Assembly: GCA_947396885.1 (NCBI GenBank) | Contig: OX377206.1 | Span: forward strand, 52,621,631 to 52,685,630 | DNA from: Heligmosomoides polygyrus polygyrus | Taxonomy: Eukaryota; Nematoda; Chromadorea; Rhabditida; Heligmosomidae | Direction of reading: 5' to 3' | DNA length: 64,000 nt | Shown here: piece by piece, positions 10,076 to 19,480 of the stretch | Layout: every line of letters starts with the position of its first letter | Position numbering within the stretch: the stretch's first letter is position 1 | Made by a program: the position numbers and the translations under genes | Notes under the pieces: generated by a model | What the model was told of the DNA's origin: nothing | The model's input: the letters and a program-made list of their open reading frames with translations, nothing else | Databases searched by the model: none

Positions 10076-10741
10076 ATGCGTGTTGTTGTTGGCGACGTTT
10101 CTATTACGATCACTGAAATCGTTGCGGTTTCGTTGAACTCTGTTTTGATTTCCATTAGGTCTGGGAGGGCGACCGTTCGCCCTGGCATTTCTCTGACCTG
10201 GGTTCCACGTGCCGTTTTGGTTTCTCGGATTTGCTGTGTCATTTTTAAAGCACAGACTTGTGTGGTGTTTCTGCCCACATTGATAACAGTCTGGTTTAAT
10301 ACAGTCGAAGCTGTTGTGGCTGGGCGAGAAACACTTCCAGCAACAGTTGCCGTCTCTTATGATTTTTCGGCGGCTGTTTAGATCCGATACTGTGCGACAT
10401 GCCGCCGACAGATGATTGTTCCTATGGCAAAAGACACAGCCGTCGGTATTATGGTCGCGAGGTCGCGAGTAAGTGCCCTCATCTGTTGCAACTATGTTGA
10501 CTCTGTCTTGCGTCTGGTGACCTATGCGGCTTTCGACGTAACTTTTTGCCGCTATCTCATTTTTGAGTCACTCATGAGCTCCTCAATACTTTGATTAGAT
10601 TGCGTACGGCATAGGATCAGGACTGCTTTGACAATGTCCCGAGGAAACTTCGCTAAAATAGTCTCGGACCACATAGGGTCGAACGTTTTACGGACATCGT
10701 ATCCGGCAGACACCATTTGGTTCACTAGAACCTGAATTTCA
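10076..10741 (-). pseudogene. C-terminal gag of element A, frameshifted
   Basis: Between the two intact frames, short segments in different minus frames encode the NQMVSAGYDVR region just upstream and cysteine-rich knuckle-like stretches. The equivalent parts are continuous in elements B and C. Frame changes near 10741, 10560 and 10080 mean this copy cannot make full-length gag or a gag-pol fusion as assembled. I did not reconstruct a joined product. Confidence 0.7.
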
Positions 10742-11647
10742 TCATATATGGCAACTTTCAGCTGAACTATTCGCTGGTTTCATGTTCACGAGCTTTTGAA
10801 CAATTTGAGGACGGTTTGCAGCGCTGTCGTTGTAGTTGTCGCACAACGTTTTGACTATCCAGTTGTAGTTTTCTGGCACAAGTCGAATTCCTTTAATGGA
10901 ATTTTGCGCCCTGCCTTTTAGGCTTTCCTTGAGCAGCAGTATTTTTTCCATTACGTCCAACTCAGTACTTTTGTGGACAAGAGATTCAAAAACTGCCCAA
11001 TACTCGGGAAATTCCTCCGCGTTACCGTAGAACGACGGTAGAGACGCCTGAGGTGGTTTGATAGATCTGCAGGATCTTACTGATGTGTGATTTAGACTTC
11101 CACTAGCATCAGGAATAGCAGAATATGCGGGTATGGCCGCTGCAGCATTGTCGGAGTTGCTCTGACCGCAGCTGTTCTCGCGATCGTTGGTTTCAAAATT
11201 TTCCAAACTATTCGCTTCGATTCGCTGAGCTCTCTGCGTAATATAGCCCAATTTGACGTCCATTCTCTCGCGCATGCACTTGGCTTCGTCAACACGCGTA
11301 ATGAGCTTAAACATAAGCTCATCAGATTCTGCTATTGTAGTGTGGAGTTTCGACTCATTTTCAATCTGCTCAATTTCATGCATGATGTCCTTTCTTTCTG
11401 TTCTGCTTTTACAGTTGTTGTACTCTTCTCTGACTTCTTTGTACAATTTTTGGAGCTTTTCTTGCCCCTCCCTGATCTGCTTGACCCCACTTTGTAGGAG
11501 GGCTATGGTTGACCTGCATTTTTCGTAGGTCTCTTCATCTATGGTACTGAAATCTACCACAGCGGTGTAATCGCTGTACCGATCAACCAGGTTTTTGAGT
11601 GTCGTCGCACTCAATACAATAGGCGTCTTATAACAATGAAGCGCCAT
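10742..11647 (-). CDS. Gag N-terminal and DUF1759-like domains of element A
   Basis: A 301-residue frame starting MALHCYK, a start that corresponds closely to the gag start of element B (MALYFHK). Residues about 45-135 are strongly charged and heptad-like, so probably coiled coil. Residues about 200-285 (PQASLPSFYGNAEEFPEYW onward) match the DUF1759-type region conserved in BEL/Pao gag. The knuckle region should follow but is frameshifted. Gag would form the particle and bind element RNA. Confidence 0.85.
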   Translation of the reverse strand: MALHCYKTPIVLSATTLKNLVDRYSDYTAVVDFSTIDEETYEKCRSTIALLQSGVKQIREGQEKLQKLYKEVREEYNNCKSRTERKDIMHEIEQIENESKLHTTIAESDELMFKLITRVDEAKCMRERMDVKLGYITQRAQRIEANSLENFETNDRENSCGQSNSDNAAAAIPAYSAIPDASGSLNHTSVRSCRSIKPPQASLPSFYGNAEEFPEYWAVFESLVHKSTELDVMEKILLLKESLKGRAQNSIKGIRLVPENYNWIVKTLCDNYNDSAANRPQIVQKLVNMKPANSSAESCHI

Positions 11648-11787
11648 TTTGTTTTCAAAAAAGGGTTTCGTTCTTGCTTTTTCAAGAAACGAAGTGAGAA
11701 TTTTTTCTCGTTGCTCCTCGTAATTGATACGGAAGCCTTGCAGTCTCTTAATTAGAGGCTGTGGTCGTAATTAGACCAACTCAAGGT

Positions 11788-12250
11788 GTGAACCGAGAGT
11801 AGTTCTCTTAGACAGAGAGTGCAATCTGCAATAGATCGACTGGCGGCTCTAGGCGTAGGTACGCGAGAGACTTACGATTCTCTTTATTATAGAGAATGCG
11901 ATCTGCAATAGATCGACTTGCGGCTCTAGGCGTAGGGACGCGAGAGACTTACGATTCTCTTTATTATAGAGAATGCGATCTGCAATAGATCGACTTGCGG
12001 CTCTAGGCGTAGGGACGCAAGAGACTTACGATTCTCTTTATTATAGAGAATGCGATCTGCAATAGATCGACTTGCGGCTCTAGGCGTAGGGACGCGAGAG
12101 ACGTACGATTCTCTTTATTATAGAGAATGCGATCTGCAATAGATCGACTTGCGGCTCTAGGCGTAGGGACGCGAGAGACTTACGATTCTCTTTATTATAG
12201 AGAATGCGATCTGCAATAGATCGACTTGTTGCTCTAGGCGTAGGGACGCG
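11788..12250 (-). repeat. 77-bp tandem array in the 5' leader of element A
   Basis: Units begin with GAGAGACTTACGATTCTC at 11865, 11942, 12019, 12096 and 12173, a period of exactly 77 bp, with a degenerate sixth unit before them. Each unit holds an inverted pair TCTCTTTATTATAGAGA and a second pair GATCTGCAATAGATC, so each could fold as two hairpins. The array sits between PBS and gag. Elements B and D carry recognisable single or double copies of the same module. Confidence 0.88.
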
Positions 12251-12274
12251 AGTGACTTACGATATGGCTTATTA

Positions 12275-12287
12275 GGCCGATGCACCA
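12275..12287 (-). promoter_or_regulatory. Primer-binding site of element A
   Basis: The minus strand reads TGGTGCATCGGCC three bases inside the 5' LTR. It starts with TGG, the complement of the universal tRNA CCA end. Elements B, C and D have TGGTGCAACGGCC or TGGTGCATCGGCT at the equivalent place. Confidence 0.85.
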
Positions 12288-12290
12288 AAA

Positions 12291-12431
12291 TGTGCGGTTC
12301 AGTGGATTTATATGATAACGTACAGAAGCAGAGAGAAGAGGAACGTGTTTATTCCTTGGTATCCAGAAAGAGAGTGCCCTAGCGTGGGTTGGGAATAGGC
12401 CCCGCCCCTGCCATCGTCGTTGGCGGCGATA
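12291..12431 (-). repeat. Element A 5' LTR
   Basis: This 141-bp LTR is identical by eye to 1760-1900. AAGTG follows at 12432-12436. Confidence 0.92.
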
Positions 12432-12436
12432 AAGTG

Positions 12437-12824
12437 GAATAATAAGCACATTCTGCAACTTCATTAGTTGTGCATATAAACAAGGTCTAGTACAAGGAAC
12501 GAATAACGTAGGAAAAGTAAACGGCCATTATTTCCGTCACAGCACTATCCGCAACTGATAGCGAGTCGTATTCTCACAGTGGAGAAGACTGCGAAGTCTT
12601 TGCTCGCCTTGTCATGCTTCCGTATCAAATGGCGGATCTACGACGCCTCTCTGAGAATCAGATGCGGAGCCATTGCATTTGGTTCGGTGCTGCGAAAGCC
12701 TTTCCAGGACGTTGTTCCTTCAAAATGAAGATGTTGTGAGGGATAATGACTGCGGAAGCAGCTTTTCCTACAGTACGGAGAGCAAATGTGGAGAAAAACT
12801 TCAACTCTCGCCTAATACTTATAC
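12437..12824. other. Unassigned sequence between elements A and E
   Basis: No named gene. One plus-strand frame is open over about 12580-12725, but neither splice signals nor a known domain were found. The sequence is the left flank of E and ends in ATAC, E's duplication. Confidence 0.3.
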
Positions 12825-13248
12825 AGTAATAGCTCGGGCGGTTCACCCTCGCGAGCAGCGTAACACTTCGGTGATAACATAGTTTATCCGAACATGTCGA
12901 CACACACACGAAGCGTTCGGGCCCAGAGGTTGACGTCGGCGGGACAGGCGTGGAGGTAGGCGATGGAGGTGGCGGACGTCGGCGACGGCGTGGTGGCGGC
13001 TCAGACCATGGGGCACATCGTAGTCGTCGTCGATGGCGTGGTCCGTCGGTCTCCAGCGGCGGTTGAGGACGGTGCGGGTGGCGTGGCCGAAGGCGAGCGG
13101 GAACCGTCGAGCAGGCGAACTCCCTGGTGGCGGCGGCGGTGGCCTTAAATAGTCTCCGTCAATGCCTGTGGCCAGATCGTGGGTCAACCCTAGGTCAAGT
13201 GACTGGGGGGTACGGTTCTGGCATTTCCGGATTTTCTGAACCCTTACA
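12825..13248 (-). repeat. Element E 3' LTR
   Basis: A 424-bp repeat identical by eye to 19480-19903. On the minus strand a TATTTAAGG TATA-like box lies at about 13143-13151, followed by proline- and GC-rich sequence. The LTR ends CTATTACT. Confidence 0.9.
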
Positions 13249-13260
13249 CCTCCCCCCTTT
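13249..13260 (-). promoter_or_regulatory. Polypurine tract of element E
   Basis: The minus strand reads AAAGGGGGGAGG directly before the TG of the 3' LTR. This is the expected position and composition for the plus-strand DNA primer of an LTR retrotransposon. Confidence 0.88.
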
Positions 13261-13426
13261 AACAAAAGTCCGTCCTCGGACTTCAGCCGAAAAAAACGGT
13301 GAGGTAGGAAAAGGGAAAAAAAAGGGTAATGACTTAGCTATAATTGAAAAAAAGGATAGAAAACTAAAAAAAGAAGAAGGAAAGGATGCTCACCACAGGA
13401 TCAAAGTATCAAAAAAAGATACGTCT

Positions 13427-15232
13427 TCAGCGGAAGAGGTCCGGCAAGTTCGCACCAGTCGTGAAGCACATCGTACGGCGAGCCCAATTCAGGACCAGGG
13501 CCCAGTTAGTCAACTGGACAAGGGAACGCTCTTGACCAAGAACGAACTGTCCGTGGCGACAACGGGTGAGAGCCACGTTGAGACGCTTAAGGTCGTCCAC
13601 GAATTCGCCTTGGGACGGCTCGAAGTTCGTTCTCGTCGAAAGGACGATAACAATGTCCTTCTCGCGACCCTGGACCGAATCCACGGTGTGCAGATCGATA
13701 TGGGTGTTGCGGGCGAAGTCCTCCAGAATCCGGTATTGCTCCCCGTAGAAGACGACGATTGCTATGGAGGAAGGATCGACACCATTGCGGAGTAAGGATG
13801 CGACGATCTCATAACAGCATTCGGCCTCAGCAATGTTGGAGTGGGACCCGGTGATGGAACGTGTTGATGTTCCCGCGACGTCGACGAAGTAGAACGGCAG
13901 TTTATAAGGCGAACATCGCACTGCGTTCAGGAACATCTGCCGCTCGGCGGATTGGGTGCCACTGCAAAGAGTCCAGTGATAGCAGAGCTGGTTCGGCAGC
14001 TCAAGCAGATCAGGGTGGCACCTGAACGTTGTAGTGAGTGGCGCCGATGGTATTCCCTTCTCTAGGAGCAACTCCATTACGCCGCGAGCTCCGAACCGAG
14101 CCGGGTTCGATGCCCTAGAACATCGGACGTGCGGCTCGAGCTGGTGAATGTCGCCAATATAGATGTGACGAGCCTGCGGAAGTCGCGTGGCAATTGCTAC
14201 CATGGCAGGTTCAGGGATCTGCGATGCCTCGTCGGCGATCACAGTCTTGACGTCCGCCAAAAACTCACTAAAGATGCCGCCGGACGTCACGGCGTTCAAC
14301 AGGGCCGACGTGGTAAGGCACACAACTGCTGGGGGCCGTACCTCGAACATGATGCTGATGACGTCGTTGGTAATATCCGACACCTCACGCTCCGCCATCC
14401 TGTATTCCTCTCGTTGTTCCTCCGTGAGATGCAGTGCACGGTCCGGCTCGAATAGGTACGTCTCGAGTAGCTCGCGTCCACGTTTGTATCGCCTGCAGAT
14501 CTTGACTGCCTGTTCTGACATCCGATGACTATAATCGTCCGCAAGGCGCTTGAGGACTGTGTGAATGTCGACCGGAGTAGTGGGGGTGCCTTCCAACAGT
14601 GCAGAGTCGCATACGTACCGTAAGATGTCCAAGTCACGGTGATCGTCGAGCCGCAACAGCGTGTCGGTGAACTGAGCGACGGCCGTGTTGGTAGTAGTTG
14701 TGGCAACGACGGTCGACTGCTGCGAACGAAAGATCCGAGCCGCAAGGAGTGCACCGATGACCGTCTTGCCTGTACCGAAGGCGGCCTGAATAGCGATCAC
14801 GGGCTGATCAACGGTGGCGAACTGCAACGCGTTCACTTGGTCAGGCTGCAAGTCCAGTATCCTTCCGCCAATCGAAATCCGTTCAAGATCGGCTATAGGA
14901 CCAACAGGCCCGCTGGGAGCTCGAAGACCGCCGTAAACGGTATCGAGAATATCCGCTGCTCTGGAACCCGACGCGAACGAGACACCCTTGAACAGCTGGA
15001 GCGACGAAATGATCTCGTAGACGGGATCAGCACCAGCGGGAAGCGAACCGAGACGAACTCGAATGGACACCGATGTCGTGCCGCCCTGCGTTGTTCCATA
15101 AGTGCGACAGTCTGCAAGTAGAGAACGATGAGCCCATGCAGGAGCAACGAGCCGAATCGAAAGAGAACGGTCGCTATAATGGTGTTGGGACCTCTGAATT
15201 GTAGCCCGGACAAGCGAGTGCGAGCCACCCAC
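13427..15232 (-). CDS. UPF1/DNA2-like superfamily 1 helicase carried by element E
   Basis: A 601-residue frame with the full SF1 motif set. Walker A is AAFGTGKT at 150-157, motif II DEAS at 334-337, motif III GDIHQL at 360-365, motif IV TFRCHP at 402-407, motif V TVDSVQGREKD at 516-526 and motif VI RLNVALTRCR at 550-559. These are the AAA_11/AAA_12 signatures of the UPF1-DNA2-SMUBP1 group, not the Pif1 helicase of Helitrons. Residues before about 120 have beta-rich sequence that could belong to the preceding domain. The listed start is a GTG and is not a likely initiator; the frame overlaps the upstream ORF by 340 nt in the -1 register, so a fused product, a frameshift mutation or splicing are possible. 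ATP-dependent RNA or DNA unwinding is expected. The gene is in sense with the LTR promoter, has no introns over its length, and ends about 170 bp before the PPT. Confidence 0.9.
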   Translation of the reverse strand: MGGSHSLVRATIQRSQHHYSDRSLSIRLVAPAWAHRSLLADCRTYGTTQGGTTSVSIRVRLGSLPAGADPVYEIISSLQLFKGVSFASGSRAADILDTVYGGLRAPSGPVGPIADLERISIGGRILDLQPDQVNALQFATVDQPVIAIQAAFGTGKTVIGALLAARIFRSQQSTVVATTTTNTAVAQFTDTLLRLDDHRDLDILRYVCDSALLEGTPTTPVDIHTVLKRLADDYSHRMSEQAVKICRRYKRGRELLETYLFEPDRALHLTEEQREEYRMAEREVSDITNDVISIMFEVRPPAVVCLTTSALLNAVTSGGIFSEFLADVKTVIADEASQIPEPAMVAIATRLPQARHIYIGDIHQLEPHVRCSRASNPARFGARGVMELLLEKGIPSAPLTTTFRCHPDLLELPNQLCYHWTLCSGTQSAERQMFLNAVRCSPYKLPFYFVDVAGTSTRSITGSHSNIAEAECCYEIVASLLRNGVDPSSIAIVVFYGEQYRILEDFARNTHIDLHTVDSVQGREKDIVIVLSTRTNFEPSQGEFVDDLKRLNVALTRCRHGQFVLGQERSLVQLTNWALVLNWARRTMCFTTGANLPDLFR

Positions 15233-16992
15233 AGGTATACAGGGCGATTAGTGGTCCACCCACACTCCGACGACATGTCCGTGATGGTGAAGTCCAGCCG
15301 AAGCGGGTAGGCGTCCATACTGGGAACCACAGCTGTCAAGCCAAGCGTCCGTTGATCGTCGCCGAGATTGTTGATTGCGACTAAGGCTGAACAGGCGACA
15401 TTAAATATCTGCGCCATGCGGCTACGGGCTGAGCTTGGATTGCGCCTATAGTTGGTGAAGTCTCCAGCACGGTCCTCAAGCCATGCGCGTTCGTCAGCTG
15501 TGAGCTTGAAAACTTTCAACGGGAGAAGTCCCTCCTGCGGGTGTGCGGGGACGAACGAACGGATCAACCAACAAAGTTGCTCCCGAGCTGCCTTCGACGC
15601 TGGCCGTTCTGAAAACCGAATTGCTGTCGACGAGTTCGGGCGGGCGAGCGCTGTCACAAACTCGTCTTCTCGGGCGTCGTCGATAGGGAAATCGCAGACG
15701 GTAGGCGAGACCTGGACAGCCTCTGGCGCGCTCTCGAAGGCGATCCTAATGGCCTTGGTGGAGTTGTGGTGCCGAGTCAGAGATAAGGTGACACCGTAGA
15801 CACGCCTCGACGACTGTGATGGAGTGACGAATGCGAACTCCTTCACCCTAAAGAAGAATGCTGTAGCGTTGTCGAGCACTGTAGCCTTCGGGGTTCGCGC
15901 CTGTCGAAGAACGGTGGCGTAATCCCGTAGAGCAGCGAGCGTCGGCTCCACCGAGTAGACCCAGACGAAGTCCTTGACTGATACCAAGGTGCGATCGAAC
16001 CCACGAGTATTACTCACCACGTTAGTTGCAAACTGGTCCAGCTTGATGAGATGGAGCTCCATGCGATCCGGTCCCATGATGAAGAAATCCTTAGCCTCAA
16101 GTGTGAGACCTTGGCCGGGATCACGGCTGACGACCTGGTACAGCACCGGGAAATGAGGCCTAGCCTCTGGCAGCGTCACCGACGGCATCGTACCGGAAGG
16201 TGTAACAGGCAAGGTGTTGTCCACCGGCTGATAAGAGTGCCGCTGCAGCCTGTTAATAACTGCGGCGGAAGCCTCGCGAAAGTGCACGGCGTGCTCGAGA
16301 CGCATAAGCTCCATGATGGGTAGACGGTGCTGCGGGCTTGGGGTCTCGCGGTATGAACGCGGGAAAAGAGAGTGCCCAAACCTCGATGAGAGATAACCTC
16401 CGCCTTTGATGTGGCGATAGACCGTAGTCGGCAGGAGGCTCGTAACGGCCTCGGGATCCGTAAGGATCGGTTCCTTGCGAAGGGTGACGTACTGAGCCCA
16501 CGGATGTTTGTCGATCAGACGGTGGGTGTGGTTCCGAGGGGTTCGTTCCGGCAGCTGAGGATGCGTCTGGAGAGTCAGCTGTGCGGCAGGGCGCTTCCGA
16601 GAAACCATCGGCGGCGGAAGCGGTATCGCAGCTACAGAATCTGCTGCTGCTGCTGCTTCTTCGGCAGCACTCTGACGGGCAACAACGTTGGCGAATGAGA
16701 ACTTGGACTCGGACGCCTTATCAGACTGTAAGAAAGGAGCAACAGCCCCGGCAGGGTAGGTTGAAGGAGCAGCAGCCCCAGAAAAATCGGAATGCAAACC
16801 TGGCTTCGAACCAGAGGACGACTCGGAGGTCTCCACCACCTCCATGGGCTGATCCGGGACGTCTGCAGCGATGCTGAGCTGTTGGATAGCCGGATAGTCG
16901 TTACTCGCAGTCTCCCGAGCAGGGGCATTGGCCAGTGACCGAGCGCCGGTTCTTCCTTTCTTCCTCGGATAACCATCAGAATTAGAGGACAT
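14893..16992 (-). CDS. Unknown ORF1 of element E, upstream of the helicase
   Basis: A 699-residue frame starting at an ATG (MSSNSDGYPRKKGR). Residues 1-165 are low complexity, rich in Ser, Ala and Pro, with a basic patch near the start and a run of alanines. This looks disordered and possibly nuclear. Residues about 170-590 look globular with regular hydrophobic spacing but match no family I recognise. No CCHC knuckle, protease or RT motif is seen. The last 110 residues become Arg/Ser-rich and probably run in the wrong frame, because the -1 frame there reads sensibly into the helicase. ORF1 may therefore be the N-terminal part of one protein of about 1,200 residues, or a gag-like partner expressed with the helicase. 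Confidence 0.65.
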   Translation of the reverse strand: MSSNSDGYPRKKGRTGARSLANAPARETASNDYPAIQQLSIAADVPDQPMEVVETSESSSGSKPGLHSDFSGAAAPSTYPAGAVAPFLQSDKASESKFSFANVVARQSAAEEAAAAADSVAAIPLPPPMVSRKRPAAQLTLQTHPQLPERTPRNHTHRLIDKHPWAQYVTLRKEPILTDPEAVTSLLPTTVYRHIKGGGYLSSRFGHSLFPRSYRETPSPQHRLPIMELMRLEHAVHFREASAAVINRLQRHSYQPVDNTLPVTPSGTMPSVTLPEARPHFPVLYQVVSRDPGQGLTLEAKDFFIMGPDRMELHLIKLDQFATNVVSNTRGFDRTLVSVKDFVWVYSVEPTLAALRDYATVLRQARTPKATVLDNATAFFFRVKEFAFVTPSQSSRRVYGVTLSLTRHHNSTKAIRIAFESAPEAVQVSPTVCDFPIDDAREDEFVTALARPNSSTAIRFSERPASKAAREQLCWLIRSFVPAHPQEGLLPLKVFKLTADERAWLEDRAGDFTNYRRNPSSARSRMAQIFNVACSALVAINNLGDDQRTLGLTAVVPSMDAYPLRLDFTITDMSSECGWTTNRPVYLWVARTRLSGLQFRGPNTIIATVLFRFGSLLLHGLIVLYLQTVALMEQRRAARHRCPFEFVSVRFPLVLIPSTRSFRRSSCSRVSRSRRVPEQRIFSIPFTAVFELPAGLLVL

Positions 16993-19467
16993 TGCAGTTC
17001 GTCAGAATATCAATTACCTGAAAACATGCAGAATGGTGAAGGGTAGCGGTGTGGTACACTGTAACATTCTTCCAGTGATAGCGATCACGCTAGAGGATCG
17101 AGAAAAGTGACTCATACGACCATCTAACGTGGCAGAAAACCGGCCAAAAGGTGTTGATGCTGAAGGAGGAAACTGATACTGCAATGTGGAAGTTGGCTCG
17201 ACGGCACATGGTGATCCTCTCCCTGACCCAAACAACCTCAAGATGCACAATTAGGATAGAGAAGGCCTGACCACCCTAGATTATCCACATCACGTTAAGG
17301 GGGTACACCCTGATTGATTAGCATTACCTTCTCTTTCAGCACTATGCAGCAAGTTGCTATCGTAGCCACCTAAGCATTCTGACAAAGTCACGCACCCCAA
17401 AATGGTATCTGAGAACGTGTCACTAACGAGCGAACCGCAGGGAGTGTCGGCAGTGACGATCGGCAACGGGTTCCATCGAGTACCCTAAGGTAGGACGCGC
17501 TAACGACAGGAGTTAGCGAACGTGATCATTGATTACGATCAGAAGCAAGGGTGTCGCGGCGCTGTTACTAGAATTCCTGAGAGATATGCTTAGCTTCGAA
17601 GAAGTAACCGTGAGCGAAGGCAACCTTATAGGAAATCAGAATGGAACACAAAGACGCTAAGGAGTCCATGATGCAACATGAGACCGATGGCCACAAAGCG
17701 TCGGTGCCGCCTAGGAAGTACACTGCAAAATGAAAATGCGATGCGGAGGGAGCATGATGCGCTAGCTGGCGGGGTCCCCTTCCCTTTTCTTTGCGAGTAG
17801 CCCCCCCCACAGTCTCGGCAATAGGGGCAGCAGCCCCTTGACGCAATGCTGCAGGGAGGGACGAACACGTAACACACACACACGGATTCGAAAAAAAGGC
17901 AGGACCGAGGCTAGCGCGCCAGCGAAAAACTTATCTGATGACTTCGATACGGCCGTTGGACCAGACGACGCAAGCAGCGCGCGCGAACGCGCGAGAACAA
18001 CGCATCGCAGAGTTGAAACAGGCAACAGGCAAGAAGAACCCGTGGACACATGAAGAAAGGAGAATGGGCCTCAAGAGGCCTAGACACAGCATGACGGAAC
18101 CAACGGGAACCTTCGAGACGCGGGATTTCGCAAGACGCGCCAGGTCCGTGATTGCGGACAACGACCGTCTGCGCAAACTGACGACACAACAGAGGGGCCT
18201 GAGCTGAACAAACGACTAAATAGACGAGGGGGGTTCACCGGACGGGTCTGACTAGGCCTGAAGATGATCACAGTGACTTACCTTATCGATATTCGACGGC
18301 GCTTGGCATCGGGGAACGGGCGACGCACAACGCGTTCGGCGTCACTTCTCAGGGGGCCCTCGCGCCCTTGAAACAGAGGGAGGGGAGAAGTGATCTATCC
18401 CTGGGCAAGCCAATCAGCGGGACCTTAGGTGGATGTTTGCAGTGTTCCGTCTCCTCCGCGGGTGCCGACAGGATCCCGGCAAGATACTGTGACTGAGGGG
18501 CAACAGCCCCGGGGTTGGACGAAGGAAGGATGGAACAGCGGGAGGAGAAGGGCGAACACCATCCAGGTGAGGCCGACCCGACCGAATGGACATGCTACCC
18601 TGCCTCAGGGCGTTTTATAGTCGGATGAATGTGAGGCAGAGCGAAGCCTAGGGACGACCAATTCTGATACCAAAATCACCGAAATCAGTCGGTAAACAAA
18701 CTTGTGAACCCGTACCTCGAGCTTGAGTGAGACCGACCAGGAGGAGTAGGATCTTCAGTCGTCCCGAGAATGAAGCGAGCAACCCATGGAACATTAAACC
18801 AGGAAATGAAACAAACCAACTGCAAACGAACAAATAAACCAAAAACTGGAATAGCGAACTGAACCATGCATAAAACGAACGAGGAAACACCGAAGAGCAT
18901 GCAAACAACTAAAACGCCAGGACTGGACTTAACCACACGGATTTAAGGCTGATCTCATACTGATTTACGACTGATCTGATTCAACACTTACTTCACGAAT
19001 GAGCGCTAACGTAGACTCTTGCACTTGGTACGTACCGCGGCCGACCGCACTACCGGTTCGATTTACTGCAACAGAAGCGCCTATGTCAACTCATGTACTT
19101 TGTACGTACTGCGACCGGTCACTCTGGAAAAGGGGCGCTTATACTCATATACTCTCTTATACTCTCAGACTCCTGTACTTAGTACGCACTGCGACCGACC
19201 GCTCTAAAAAAAACTTCACAAATATAAAATATCTGCCGGCTAAAACAGGGGGATTAGTCAATATTGATCACCCTATGAATTGTGGCTGCAGCCTAAAACA
19301 GATCGACCACGTCAGGCCAGCCCGGGGATCCAACTAGGGCTGGTACCGCGGCTCCTGCGGTAGGAAGTCAGACCGGAAAGGGTGGGAACCGGTCCCTCAT
19401 CCTCAAGCTGAGGCTCATCAGAGCCGAAAAGAAGATAGCCAACTAACCGGCCCACCGAAGCGTCACA
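16993..19467 (-). other. Long non-coding leader of element E
   Basis: About 2.5 kb between PBS and ORF1 without a supported reading frame on either strand. Around 19020-19210 three imperfect repeats of 74-80 bp carry GTACGTAC- or GTACGCAC-like cores followed by GCGACCG. A leader this long could hold packaging or promoter functions, or an intron; this is inference. Confidence 0.5.
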
Positions 19468-19480
19468 CTCGCTGCTACCA
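19468..19480 (-). promoter_or_regulatory. Primer-binding site of element E
   Basis: The minus strand reads TGGTAGCAGCGAG at the 3' edge of the 5' LTR, overlapping it by one base. It starts with the TGG complement of tRNA CCA and resembles the complement of an initiator-Met tRNA 3' end (GCTGCTACCA). It differs from the PBS of the BEL elements in the window, so E belongs to a different priming group. Confidence 0.75.

Larger units (their letters stand above)
1760..12431 (-). mobile_element. Element A: complete env-bearing BEL/Pao LTR retrotransposon
   Basis: A 10.67-kb element with 141-bp LTRs at 1760-1900 (3') and 12291-12431 (5') that are identical by eye. The TSD is AAGTG at 1755-1759 and 12432-12436. 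Order on the minus strand is LTR, PBS, 77-bp leader array, gag, protease-RT-RNase H, integrase-env, a GC-rich spacer, a zinc-finger ORF, a 35-bp minisatellite, and LTR. The LTR begins TATCGCC rather than TG; the TSD and the matching structure of element B fix that boundary. gag carries frameshifts, and one in-frame stop separates pol from integrase, so this copy is young but apparently not fully intact. Confidence 0.93.

Noticed and set aside
13127..13795. 222-residue plus-strand frame
   Set aside because: Antisense to the helicase over much of its length and spans the LTR/PPT boundary; a shadow.
17838..18207. Open plus frames in the leader of element E
   Set aside because: Short, overlapping on both strands, antisense to the element and without a recognised domain.
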